From Thiohalocapsa sp. PB-PSB1 (GTDB lineage Bacteria > Pseudomonadota > Gammaproteobacteria > Chromatiales > Chromatiaceae): a stretch of DNA of 64,000 bases. Numbering within the stretch: the first letter of the stretch is position 1; every line of letters begins with the position of its first letter. The stretch covers positions 1,674,001-1,738,000 of the forward strand of contig CP050890.1 in assembly GCA_016745215.1 (NCBI GenBank), read 5' to 3'. Positions 33,072-41,484 of the stretch are shown here, one piece after another. Both the position numbers and the translations under genes were made by a program. The notes below the pieces were generated by a model. That model searched no databases. It was not told where the DNA came from and saw nothing but the letters and a program-made list of their open reading frames with translations.

Positions 33072-35327
33072 TCAGCATTGCGTCGGTATCACGGGTACCG
33101 GAACCACGGAACCCGCACCGGAACCCGAACCGGAACCCGCACCAGAATCCGTACCCGTACCGCTATCCAGGGCCTCGTTGTCGCCACGGATATCCTCGAT
33201 GCTCTGTGGATCGCCCTCCACCACGGCAATTTTCATCACCCGGGGCAGGTTCAGCCCTTCCATGGAGATCTCGGGGAGGTTCGGTCCGGTGGATTCGGCG
33301 ATCAGCAGCCCGTTCACCTTGGATACGCCGTCGACCCGGGTCACCGCGGCGGAGATCTCCAGGGCATCGACGGTCTTCTCCAGCGGCCATCCCGCGCCGG
33401 AAAAGCCGCCCACCAGCGGCGACAGGAAAGCCTGGATTTCGCTCTTGACGGCTTCGCGTACCGGTGAGGGATCGAATCCCGCCACCACGTTGAGCCCCAC
33501 CGAGATCCAGACCTCCTTGTAAACCGGGCCGCGCACGTGCAGTTCGGTGGTGAGGACGCGGCGCGGGGACAGGTAACGGCAGACGTTTTCGAGCATGAAC
33601 TGGTCCGGCTCCGGGGAGTGCGGGTGAACCGCATCGAATTCCGGAATCACCAGCACCGTCACGGATCCGGCCGAGGTCTGCCTGGGCAGGCGCGGGTTCA
33701 ACAGGGGCCGGATGACCACACGGCCGATCGTGACCCCCGGCGTGCGCAGGACGATGTCCTTGAAGTCCTGCTCGGAAATCAGCCGCTCTGCGTGCCGGAT
33801 CGTCTGGGGGATATTGCGTTCCGCGTCCGCCACACTCTCCGCGGCGGTGCCGCCCCAGGTGGGTACCGGGTTGGACACCTTGAGGCCCGAGGGAAGACTC
33901 GGCGCCTTTTGTATGGTGCCGATGCCGACCATGCCCTGCAGGCCGCCGCCATGGGAATAGGCGGCCTGGATCAGCGCCCCATTGGCCGGCCTGGCGCCGA
34001 ACGTGCCGTTGCCGAAGCGGATTTCTCCGGCCTCCCTGTCCAGCTGATAGACCCGGTTGGAGCCAACGTCGGCATTGGGCCGCAGGTTGCTGGCAGCACC
34101 GCAGTCGAGCTCCGACGGAGCCGCCGCCAGGTCGTCGATCTCCTTCCAGAGCTCCCCGTTGACATACAGGCGCAGACTGCTGTCGATGACCGGCCGGTTC
34201 AACAACCGCACCACCTGGTCGGGCTTGCCGGTGCCGTCACTGAGCTTCTCTCCGGTCACATTGCTGCGCTGCCCGATGTCGGCGGCATTGATTCCGCACC
34301 ACGCCAGCTTGATCGACAGCTGCCGGGAGGCGACGTCGGCGGTGGTATCGACCTGCGGCGCGCGGATGCGCAGCCAGGTGATCAGGCGGTCCTGGTCGTC
34401 GGTGTTTTCCAGCGACGGTGGTCGGTTGTCGACGCCCGCGGTAAGCGCCTCTTCCGCCCAGGTAGTGAGCTTGTTGGCAGCGGGCAGGCGGATCTTCACC
34501 ACGCCAGGCTGTTTCATCAGGTCGTGTTCGGCAGAGTAGTCCAGCGGCTCGTAACGAATGCGCTGGTCGGCGGCATTGGGCAGCTCGAACACCAGCGGCT
34601 GCGGCGTATCCGCCATTGCCGGCACCGGCTCGACGCTGCAGCCCTCCTCGCCGATGGCCGGGAACAGTCCCAGCGAGAGCACCGTATTGGCGATCTTTTC
34701 CCTGGCCTGATCCGGGGACTCGCTGGACCTGGCCAGCAGCGCCAGCCAGAGCGTGCCGTCCACGGTCTCTCGGGCGATATCGATGCTCTTGAGATTGGTA
34801 CCGCTGGCGGCCGGCTCGAACACCGTGGTCTCGTAAAACTCCAGCTGCTTGTCCGGCAGGTCGAAGGCGGCGTAGAGATTGTTGTAAAGCTCGGTCAGGT
34901 CCGTGCCGTCGTCCGTCGTGCTCACGGGCTTCTTGTAGTAAATGCGCGACTCGATAGGCAACACCGCCAGTCCGCTGTCGGTCCGGAAGGAAACGCTGCC
35001 GGCGGCCAGGGACAGATTCGCATTCAGGATGTAGACGTCGAAGGGACCGCGGGGATTGGAAAAACTCACGAGTCCGGAAGCCGCCGCGGCCGGGCGCATC
35101 GGGATCTGCAGCAGGCGCAGGAACTTTTGCCGGTTGCGTTCGGGGATCAGGTTGGTCCGGTACAGCAGGCTCTCGGTCATGAACGCGAACAGCTGCAACA
35201 GGGTGACGCCCGGATCCGGCTCGCTGCGATTGGTCCACTCCGGCGTGTGGGCCGCAATCCGGGCGATCGCCTCATTGTACAGGTCGCGGTAGGTGCGCGT
35301 TTCGAATTTCGGTTGCGGTAGTGACAT
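33072..35327 (-). CDS. gp6/J-like baseplate wedge protein (Afp11-like, TIGR02243-like)
   Basis: The N-terminus of this 751-aa protein (RTYRDLYNEAIARIAAHTPEW, DPGVTLLQLFAFMTESLLYRTN, IPERNRQKFLRLLQIP) is the hallmark of CIS putative baseplate assembly proteins. Further family blocks are GEIRFGNGTFGARP, AERLISEQDFKDIVLRTPGV and the C-terminal ADxLEIS-like domain. The last 35 residues are an odd Gly/Ser/Thr repeat (TGTDSGAGSGSGSGAG) ending VPVIPTQC, encoded by hexamer-type repeat DNA. Two copies of such a wedge protein per baseplate unit are usual. Confidence 0.92.
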   Translation of the reverse strand: MSLPQPKFETRTYRDLYNEAIARIAAHTPEWTNRSEPDPGVTLLQLFAFMTESLLYRTNLIPERNRQKFLRLLQIPMRPAAAASGLVSFSNPRGPFDVYILNANLSLAAGSVSFRTDSGLAVLPIESRIYYKKPVSTTDDGTDLTELYNNLYAAFDLPDKQLEFYETTVFEPAASGTNLKSIDIARETVDGTLWLALLARSSESPDQAREKIANTVLSLGLFPAIGEEGCSVEPVPAMADTPQPLVFELPNAADQRIRYEPLDYSAEHDLMKQPGVVKIRLPAANKLTTWAEEALTAGVDNRPPSLENTDDQDRLITWLRIRAPQVDTTADVASRQLSIKLAWCGINAADIGQRSNVTGEKLSDGTGKPDQVVRLLNRPVIDSSLRLYVNGELWKEIDDLAAAPSELDCGAASNLRPNADVGSNRVYQLDREAGEIRFGNGTFGARPANGALIQAAYSHGGGLQGMVGIGTIQKAPSLPSGLKVSNPVPTWGGTAAESVADAERNIPQTIRHAERLISEQDFKDIVLRTPGVTIGRVVIRPLLNPRLPRQTSAGSVTVLVIPEFDAVHPHSPEPDQFMLENVCRYLSPRRVLTTELHVRGPVYKEVWISVGLNVVAGFDPSPVREAVKSEIQAFLSPLVGGFSGAGWPLEKTVDALEISAAVTRVDGVSKVNGLLIAESTGPNLPEISMEGLNLPRVMKIAVVEGDPQSIEDIRGDNEALDSGTGTDSGAGSGSGSGAGSVVPVPVIPTQC

Positions 35328-35373
35328 GGAATTCGGCCTGCCAGTTCAGTTCCGGGTATGGGAAAGTGTGCCC

Positions 35374-35769
35374 CTAACCATTCAACTGCAGCTTCAACTG
35401 CATCTGTTCCGGCGCCTGGTTGGCGACCAGCTTGTAACGCAAGGTGACCCAGGCGACGTTTGGCTCCTTGGGATCGCCGATCACCTCAATGGAGGTGACC
35501 TTGATGCGGCGTTCCCAGCGGGTCAGCGAGCGGGTGATCAACTCCTCGATCAGGCTGTGGGTCTCGACCGTATTGGGTTGAAACAGCAGCTTTTTCAGCC
35601 CCGATCCGAAGTTGGGCAGCAGCTGCCGCTCCAGGGGCTCGGTCTGCAGGATGATCCTGATCGACTGGCGGATGTTTTCCACGCCGGAGGACCAGGCCCA
35701 GCGGCCGTTTTCGGTGATCCGGGGCGGAAAATGGATTCCGCGGCCAAACAGTTTTCCGTCGTCAAGCAT
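35374..35769 (-). CDS. gp25-like baseplate wedge protein (Afp9-like)
   Basis: This 131-aa protein is of typical size for the lysozyme-like gp25 family of contractile baseplates. Recognisable parts are GIHFPPRITENGRWAWSSG at the start, IRQSIRIILQTEPLERQLLPNFGSGLKKLLFQPN in the middle and the ERRIKVTSIEV strand near the end. It links the inner baseplate to the sheath. The ATG shares one base with the stop of the upstream gene (TGATG). Confidence 0.93.
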   Translation of the reverse strand: MLDDGKLFGRGIHFPPRITENGRWAWSSGVENIRQSIRIILQTEPLERQLLPNFGSGLKKLLFQPNTVETHSLIEELITRSLTRWERRIKVTSIEVIGDPKEPNVAWVTLRYKLVANQAPEQMQLKLQLNG

Positions 35770-37853
35770 CAGGATTTACCTTTCAGGCCGGGAATGGGCA
35801 GACACAGGAACAGGTACGGCAGCCAGCGGAAGAACAGGTCGAACAGGATCACCATGATGATCAGCAGAATGAACGCGCAGAGGGTCACGATCGGAATCGA
35901 CAGCGAACAGATCATGCCGAAGCCGAGGTCGCCCTTGGAGCAAGATGTCTGCCCCGGCTCGGGCAGGTCCTTGTGAAACGGCCAGGGCAGCACCGACAGC
36001 ACCAGGTCGCCCAGGGTGGTCTTGCGCGCTCCCTTGAACCTGCCGCACAACATGTCCGAGACCATGAATCTGGCATTCTTGTTGAACTTGCGCAGTCCCG
36101 CCGGCGAGATGTCCAGCGGCATCGGGATGTTGACGGGACGCCCCGGCGCGTCGGGATCGAAAAACGAGGCCAGCTGAAACGCCTCCGTGGATTCGCTGAC
36201 GATGGCCGGGTGAAACGGCCCGCATTCGGGACTCTCGAACACGCAGCGGATGTAGAACCAGCCCAGGGTGTTGCTCTGCTTGGGTACCTTCGGCGGATGC
36301 ACCTCCGGGGCCGGCTTTGCAGTATCCTCGGCTATCGCCTCTCCGACCAGTTCCGCCAGGGCGTCGATCTTCTCCTGGGACTGTTCCGGTTCAGTGGTAC
36401 TCGGGTCATCGACGGTCAGGTCGGGCAGCGGTGCGTCGTTGACCGGGTCGGCGAGGGGGAAAAGAAAGGACGGCCACTGATACTCCTGCGATGAATTGTC
36501 CGTAGCGCGCTCAAACGGGTATTCGACGAGGTCCAGGTCGGTGGCGAGACCGGGATGATCGATGACGTGCTCGAGAGCATCCAGCAGTGAATCGTAGATG
36601 TCGCTTTTGGCAAAAAGCCCTCGGAAATCCGCACCTTCGTAGTCCGCCCTGTCCAGCCCAATGTCCGCCAGGGCATCGTAGAGATTGCTCTCCGCCACGG
36701 TAAGATCCGCGGGTGCGGCACCGTCGGCGATATAGCTGTAGACCTTGGGCACATAGTCTTTCAGGAACTGCACCAGGTCGACCAGGATGTACCAGGAGAT
36801 GGTCTGGATTCTGTCCCTAACATCCCGCAGTCCGCTCTTGGCGCTGTCGTCATCGGATGCGGGGGTACCGGAGTCTTCGGCAATTTCCGGCGCATTGGCA
36901 TTCCAATCGCTGTTTTTGCCGTTTTCACTGTCCGCCGTCGCGATCAGCTGCTTCCAGGGTCCGCCGACTTGCAGTTGGAACAGGTACGTGATCGCCTCGC
37001 GCCTTTTCTGCGCGGCGGCTTCGGCCGCGGCGGCATCCGCATCGGCGGGCAGAACGTCGGCCCCGGGGCTCTCCACGACCTCCTTGCTCAAATACGCCTC
37101 GCGCTTGCCCACCGGTATGTAGCCCGCCAGCATGCGGCGCTTCTTGTCCACGTCCTCCTCGTAGCCGACGTTGAACATCGGCAGGCGCTCTTCGTTGTCC
37201 TTCAGCACCTTGTTTGCGGCGCTTTCCGCCTCTCCCACCCTCTCCCAGCGGTATGCGTCGCCGTCGAGCACGTAGGCGTACTCGTCGCACTGGCTGAGAT
37301 CGCAGACCTCCGGGTCGATGCGATCGGAGATGTCCTTGGGCAGCAGGCGGCGCAGCACGAACTTCACCTTCTGCTGCTTGGCGAGATCGATCTTTCGATC
37401 CGGCAATCCGACCTTGCGGCAGACAAAGGAGGCGGTCACCAGGTAGAACCGCTGGTGGGCCGGCTGGTAGAGCTTGAGCGGCAGGTTCTGCGTGCTGTCG
37501 GTTGCGACGAGCGCGGATGCGGCAGCCAGGGCAGTGGCGTCAGTGTATCGCTTGAGCTGCCGGGTCTGGGTCTGCTTGAACTTCGATAGGGGCTGGTTCG
37601 GCTGCAGTTTGGCCGCCGTCGGCGGTGTCGCCATCGGCTCGCGCCAGGTCTCAGGCCGGGCCTTCCATTCTCCGAGATTCTCGGGGTAGTCGTTCATCAC
37701 CGACAACAGCTCGTCCATGAAGCCGTCGGTGTTGAAACGCAGTATCGCCGGACGCCGAAAGTCTTCGCGCCCCAAAGTGGTGGAGGAAGACCCGGGCCAG
37801 AGCGGCGAGGGTGAGACCCACTTGGTATCGTGCTGTGTGATCGCGGCTACCAT
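35769..37853 (-). CDS. 694-aa eCIS protein with C-terminal hydrophobic hairpin, possible membrane anchor
   Basis: This gene sits between the spike-tip and gp25 genes, where a PAAR tip gene is found in Afp. No PAAR motif is visible. The N-terminus (WVSPSPLWPGSSST; FNTDGFMDELLSVMNDYPEN) is unrecognised. The middle is soluble and acidic, including LDRADYEGADFRGLF. A domain near 540-640 ends in GDLVLSVLPWPFH. The last 52 residues contain LSIPIVTLCAFILLIIMVILFDLFF and LPYLFLCLPIP, likely one long or two short membrane segments with the C-terminus in the cytoplasm. It overlaps the spike gene by seven bases. If the tail is in a membrane, the particle could be membrane-tethered like thylakoid-anchored CIS; this is inference. 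Confidence 0.7.
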   Translation of the reverse strand: MVAAITQHDTKWVSPSPLWPGSSSTTLGREDFRRPAILRFNTDGFMDELLSVMNDYPENLGEWKARPETWREPMATPPTAAKLQPNQPLSKFKQTQTRQLKRYTDATALAAASALVATDSTQNLPLKLYQPAHQRFYLVTASFVCRKVGLPDRKIDLAKQQKVKFVLRRLLPKDISDRIDPEVCDLSQCDEYAYVLDGDAYRWERVGEAESAANKVLKDNEERLPMFNVGYEEDVDKKRRMLAGYIPVGKREAYLSKEVVESPGADVLPADADAAAAEAAAQKRREAITYLFQLQVGGPWKQLIATADSENGKNSDWNANAPEIAEDSGTPASDDDSAKSGLRDVRDRIQTISWYILVDLVQFLKDYVPKVYSYIADGAAPADLTVAESNLYDALADIGLDRADYEGADFRGLFAKSDIYDSLLDALEHVIDHPGLATDLDLVEYPFERATDNSSQEYQWPSFLFPLADPVNDAPLPDLTVDDPSTTEPEQSQEKIDALAELVGEAIAEDTAKPAPEVHPPKVPKQSNTLGWFYIRCVFESPECGPFHPAIVSESTEAFQLASFFDPDAPGRPVNIPMPLDISPAGLRKFNKNARFMVSDMLCGRFKGARKTTLGDLVLSVLPWPFHKDLPEPGQTSCSKGDLGFGMICSLSIPIVTLCAFILLIIMVILFDLFFRWLPYLFLCLPIPGLKGKS

Positions 37854-38560
37854 ATGTTTCCAGCTCCCGGTGTATAGGAGGCGCTCACCACGCTGTTGCT
37901 CAGCAGGGTGTCCACCTTGACCACGCCGCTGAAGCTGGTGAACGGACAGTCCACGGTCATCGACGACGCTGACACCTGCACCAAGGTCGCGTTCACGGTA
38001 ACCTTGACCGAGGCCTCGACCGTGATGCCGGAAGTGCCGAGTTTCACGGAGTTGCCGTTGCTATCCTCGATGTCGATGGCACCGGGTCCGTCCTTCAGTA
38101 CCACCCGCTGCCCGCCCGGGGTTTCCAGGGTAAGGCTCTCTTGCCCGTCCTGATCGTTCAGGGAGACGCGGACACCGTTTTTCGAGCAGATGGTCTTCGC
38201 ATAGTTGTTGCCGGCGCTGTCCATGCTTTCCGGCGGGCTGTCCTGGCCGTTCCAGAGGCAGCCGATTACATAGGGGTGGCGGGTGTCACCGGCATTGAAC
38301 GCCACCAGCACTTCGTCTCCTTGGTGGGGTATGAACCAGGTTCCGCGCTCGTTCCCGGCCATCATCGTGGCGAGCCTGGCCCAGGCTTGGTACTCGTTTC
38401 CGTCACTATCCGGGGACCAGGGCAGCCTGATCCTGACCCGGCCCTGGCCGTCGGGGTCGGCGATATCGACCACTTCGGCAACGTACACACCGTAGAAACC
38501 GCCGCCAAAGCCGGTGGGCAGCCGTGAATCGAACATCTTCTGCAGCATCGTGTCTTGCAT
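37847..38560 (-). CDS. Spike tip protein, gp5/phage baseplate assembly protein V-like (Afp8 C-terminal part)
   Basis: This 237-aa protein has an OB-fold near residues 20-115 (GFYGVYVAEVVDIADPDGQGRV, WARLATMMAGNERGTWFIPHQG, DEVLVAFNAGDTRHPYVIGCL), typical of gpV/gp5 spikes. A beta-helix-like repeat region follows (VRVSLNDQDGQESLTLETPG; GNSVKLGTSGITVEASVKVTV). In Afp and PVC this domain is fused to the gp27-like part; here they are separate genes two bases apart. The longer reading frame upstream overlaps the gp27 gene and is a shadow; the chosen ATG (MQDTMLQKMFDSRLP) lies directly after its stop. Confidence 0.9.
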   Translation of the reverse strand: MQDTMLQKMFDSRLPTGFGGGFYGVYVAEVVDIADPDGQGRVRIRLPWSPDSDGNEYQAWARLATMMAGNERGTWFIPHQGDEVLVAFNAGDTRHPYVIGCLWNGQDSPPESMDSAGNNYAKTICSKNGVRVSLNDQDGQESLTLETPGGQRVVLKDGPGAIDIEDSNGNSVKLGTSGITVEASVKVTVNATLVQVSASSMTVDCPFTSFSGVVKVDTLLSNSVVSASYTPGAGNIW

Positions 38561-38562
38561 GC

Positions 38563-39651
38563 TCAGATCCCCCTGCCGATGAAGGGGCGTTCCACGCTGA
38601 ACCGGGTTCGAAACCCGGTTTCCTGGCAGAACAGGTGATGGACGCTGTTGACGAAATACAGGCCATTGAATAGGCCGCCGACTCCGTTGATGGTCACGTG
38701 GGCACCAGCCTTCAGGCGCGCATCGCCTTCGGCCAGGCCACGGCCGGTGACGAAGCGTCGGGCCAGGGTACGGTAATGGCTCTCGGCCAGGTTCTGCGTT
38801 TCCTCGTCCGACATCGGCGTCAGGTGGACGACGCGCTCGTGCCGGCTGCCGAAGGCGTCGTCGAGCACCTGTGCACCGCCCAGGCCGTCGCCGACTTCCG
38901 ACTGGATGCAGTCCCGGCCGGCGGAATAGTCGAGCCTGTCCTTGGCGCCGACGTCCCAGCCGCCGACCGACAGCGTGGAGCGCTGGTGGGCGATGTCCGC
39001 CAGCACCGAGAATGCGTGCAGGCGCTGCTTGTAGGTCAGTTCCAGGGACGCCACCTTGCGCCGCGAGCGCGCCTGCACATACAGGTCGTCGCCCTCCACC
39101 CACACCTCGGCGTCGATCAGGCGCGCCCGTTCGCGGATGAACGCGAGGTCACTCTGGTTGACCTGGGTCAGGGTCTTGTATTGCGGGCTGTCGATATCGA
39201 TCTGCAGCTGCAGGCCGTGATCCGAGGCGATCGTGTCGAGCACGTCGTCGAGGGACACGTCCTCGAACGTGCGGGTGCGGCGCACCATGCGCAGGTCCTG
39301 CAGCCTGTCTTCGGCCAGGATCTGTATCTCCGGCGGGCGCTGCTCGATGAAGCGTCCTTCCATGGCGCTGATGCGGCCGCTGAACAGCGGCGCCGCGGCA
39401 GCACCGTCACCGACCTCGATATCGATCTGCTTGCCGAAATCAAACACCGAGCGGTCGAAGTACAGGTAGTCCAGCCTGTTGTCGTGACTGCCCCAGTTGC
39501 CGAAGGTCAGCTCGCAGCGGTAGAGACCGGACTCATCCTCCATCACCCACAGGTTCAACAGGCCCGCATCGATGCGCGCATCCTGCCGGCCGTCGATCCT
39601 GATCCGGGGCCGGGAGGAGTACAGGGGCAGGGTGGTGGCGAGCTCAGGCAT
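38563..39651 (-). CDS. Spike hub protein, gp27/VgrG N-terminal-like (Afp8 N-terminal part)
   Basis: This 362-aa protein resembles phage late-control D and VgrG hubs: RPRIRIDGRQDARIDAGLLNLWV at the start, ELTFGNWGS, a GRISAMEGRF strand, TFEDVSLDDVLDTIASDHGL and QVNQSDLAFIRERARLIDAEVWVEGD. The C-terminal part has LAESHYRTLARRFVTGRG and NGVGGLFNGLYFVNSVHHLF. The trimeric hub joins the tube to the spike. The gene is followed at once by the separate spike-tip gene. Confidence 0.9.
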   Translation of the reverse strand: MPELATTLPLYSSRPRIRIDGRQDARIDAGLLNLWVMEDESGLYRCELTFGNWGSHDNRLDYLYFDRSVFDFGKQIDIEVGDGAAAAPLFSGRISAMEGRFIEQRPPEIQILAEDRLQDLRMVRRTRTFEDVSLDDVLDTIASDHGLQLQIDIDSPQYKTLTQVNQSDLAFIRERARLIDAEVWVEGDDLYVQARSRRKVASLELTYKQRLHAFSVLADIAHQRSTLSVGGWDVGAKDRLDYSAGRDCIQSEVGDGLGGAQVLDDAFGSRHERVVHLTPMSDEETQNLAESHYRTLARRFVTGRGLAEGDARLKAGAHVTINGVGGLFNGLYFVNSVHHLFCQETGFRTRFSVERPFIGRGI

Positions 39652-39691
39652 GGTTCGGTATCCGCATGGTCACGGGTGGTGCCTACCGGGG

Positions 39692-39868
39692 TCAGTGGGC
39701 CCTGACCCGGTCGGCGCGTTCCTGCATTTGCTCGAACACGCCTTCGATGGCGTAGGGCTGCAGTGCCGGCTGCGGCGGCTGCGCCGGTAAGGCCGCGGAC
39801 GGCTGGGTCTCGTCCTGCGGATTCTGCGAATCCACGATCACTTCGAACTGGTCGATGATAACACTCAT
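39692..39868 (-). CDS. 58-aa Afp6/DUF5908-like small eCIS protein
   Basis: The short frame encodes MSVIIDQFEVIVDSQN, a Pro/Gln-rich middle (ALPAQPPQPALQPYAIEG) and a helical end VFEQMQERADRVRAH. It has an excellent ribosome site, GAGGAGCGGAAA before the ATG. Small proteins of this size with an N-terminal I.E..V.V strand are encoded between the Afp7 and Afp8 homologues in eCIS loci (DUF5908/Afp6). Position, size and translation signal all fit. Its job is not well defined, perhaps a baseplate assembly factor. Confidence 0.75.
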   Translation of the reverse strand: MSVIIDQFEVIVDSQNPQDETQPSAALPAQPPQPALQPYAIEGVFEQMQERADRVRAH

Positions 39869-39907
39869 TTTCCGCTCCTCACCGCCGCGGGCTCCCGCCC
39901 ACGATCA

Positions 39908-40990
39908 TCAAAACTCGAAGTCGGCGCTGGCGCTGGCGCTGACACTCCCGTTGAGCGCCAGTTCGGCGCTGGCGTCGATCTCGAAATCGGTGCCGCCGCT
40001 GATCTCAATGCCGGTGCCGCCACCGACACCGGCGCTGACTCCGCCGCCGATGCCGCCGCTGATTTCCCCACCGATACCGCTGCTGATTCCGCCGCTGATT
40101 CCCCCACCGATACCGCCGCCGATGCCGCCCTCCAGGCTCGCGCCGGCACTGATCCCGACACCGAAACTGCCGCCCAGGCTGCCGCTGATGCCGCCCCCCA
40201 GGCCCGTCGATGCGCCGAACCCCGCGCCCGCGCCCGCGCTCGCCTGCAGGCCGGCATTGATGCCAGTGGCCAGGTCGCTGCCCAGGTCCAGGGGTTGGCC
40301 CAGCGGCAGGTCCCTGGGATTTTCGATACCGTTGGCCAGGGCATCGCCCTGCCACTGCTCCGGGTTGCCGGTCTGGGCCAGGGCATCGGCCATGGAGCTG
40401 TTTTCCTTGGCGGTGGGCTTTTGCGAGGTGCCCGGCGCTGGGTTGCCCTGGGCGTCGGTGTCGGGAGAGAGGAAATTGACGTCCACGTCCTGCTTGGTGA
40501 TGCCCACGCTCAGCGTGGAGCGCAACGGCACGCCCTCTTCGGAGAAGAAGTCGATCTTCTCGGTGATTTTGTCGACCACGCCGTCGAAGCGGAACGTGCC
40601 CCACTTGAAGCGCACGCCCGGGGGCACGAAACGGGCGTCATCGCCGCTGCCCTCCTGCTCGGTCTGCATGAAGTCCGCCACCAGTTTGGTGATCTTCCTG
40701 ACATCGGTGCGCGACTCCGGCTTGTTGTCCTTGTTGAAGCGCTGCTCGATCTTGGGATCGGTGACGTCAAACACGAGGTCGAAGGTCAGCTTGGTGGTCC
40801 CCTTGGAGTTGAACTGGATCGCTGAGCCTCCGGCCTGGTCGCCGCCGGCGACTTGGTTGGAAAATGCGATGTTCAGCGTCTCGGGGTTGAACTGGACCTC
40901 GAACTCCGGTCCCAGCTCGCTGACGTCGCCGTCCTCGTTCCAACCGATCTGCTGCAGGACCGCCTTGGCAATGGATGGTTGTGCGGGCAT
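39908..40990 (-). CDS. Afp7-like CIS tube/baseplate protein with degenerate LysM and glycine-rich tail
   Basis: Residues about 1-175 of this 360-aa protein are the CIS tube-like N-domain (FEVQFNPETLNIAFSNQVAGG; STKLTFDLVFDVTDP-type motif; RFKWGTFRFDGVVDKITEKIDFF). In most homologues a LysM domain follows; here only its last half is visible (PEQWQGDALANGIENPRDLP at about 208-227). The rest (about 245-345) is a Gly/Ile/Ser repeat such as GGGIGGGISGGISSGIGGEI encoded by 12-base repeat DNA. In Afp this protein connects the tube to the spike. The gene overlaps tube 2 by one base. Confidence 0.85.
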   Translation of the reverse strand: MPAQPSIAKAVLQQIGWNEDGDVSELGPEFEVQFNPETLNIAFSNQVAGGDQAGGSAIQFNSKGTTKLTFDLVFDVTDPKIEQRFNKDNKPESRTDVRKITKLVADFMQTEQEGSGDDARFVPPGVRFKWGTFRFDGVVDKITEKIDFFSEEGVPLRSTLSVGITKQDVDVNFLSPDTDAQGNPAPGTSQKPTAKENSSMADALAQTGNPEQWQGDALANGIENPRDLPLGQPLDLGSDLATGINAGLQASAGAGAGFGASTGLGGGISGSLGGSFGVGISAGASLEGGIGGGIGGGISGGISSGIGGEISGGIGGGVSAGVGGGTGIEISGGTDFEIDASAELALNGSVSASASADFEF

Positions 40991-41484
40991 CAGGTGGCCT
41001 CCGTCGACTCTTTATCGGTGGTGCGCTCCAGGCGCTCGTACACCAGCTGCATTTCCTCGATCGCGACCTCGCCGTCCTTGCCGTTCAGGCTCGGTGCCAC
41101 GAGCTTCACGGGCAGGCAGCCGGCGAGCTTGAACACGACATTCTTGGTCTTTGCACCGGGCGTGCCCTGGCCGTCCGAACTCTGGTGCGAAGAGAGGATC
41201 TGCACCTCGCCGTCCACCCGCATATTCCGGTTGCTCTGTACGCTTTCGAACCAGTCCCAGAGGTCGAAGTTGGCGGTCATGCCGCGTTTCAGGGTCAGCT
41301 GGCCGTAGGTCAGAGGTCCGGCCAGGTGGATTTGCTCGGTGTTGTTGCCGCCCTCCTTGATGGTGTTAACCTCCATGTTCATCTCCAGGCCCGAGCACTC
41401 GGAGAATTCCGCCTTGCAGACCTCGTTTTCCTGCTCGGGCAAGGTGAACGAGACGTGGAAATTGAACGTGGTGAAGGGCCGCAT
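40990..41484 (-). CDS. eCIS inner tube protein 2 (Hcp/gp19-like, Afp5-like)
   Basis: This 164-aa protein is of the contractile-tail tube family: FNFHVSFTLPEQ, FSECSGLEMNMEVNTIKEGGNN, LTLKRGMTANFDLWDWFESV and AIEEMQLVYERLER. These are the strands of the hexameric Hcp-type ring. The ATG overlaps the sheath-2 stop by one base (TGATG). A longer upstream frame is a shadow of sheath 2. It probably forms the lowest, baseplate-proximal ring, as Afp5 does. Confidence 0.93.
   Translation of the reverse strand: MRPFTTFNFHVSFTLPEQENEVCKAEFSECSGLEMNMEVNTIKEGGNNTEQIHLAGPLTYGQLTLKRGMTANFDLWDWFESVQSNRNMRVDGEVQILSSHQSSDGQGTPGAKTKNVVFKLAGCLPVKLVAPSLNGKDGEVAIEEMQLVYERLERTTDKESTEAT

Noticed and set aside
31043..33448. 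Long plus-strand open frame (801 codons) across the gpI-like and gp6-like genes
   Set aside because: It lies antisense to two well-supported eCIS genes and shows only Gly/Val/Arg/Gln-rich text typical of the complement of GC-rich coding DNA.
33537..35321. Plus-strand open frame of 594 codons
   Set aside because: It is the exact antisense shadow of the gp6/J-like gene with no motif of its own.
40005..40604. Minus-strand Arg/Gln/Gly-rich frame inside the Afp7-like gene
   Set aside because: It is a frame-shifted shadow caused by the repetitive glycine-coding DNA.
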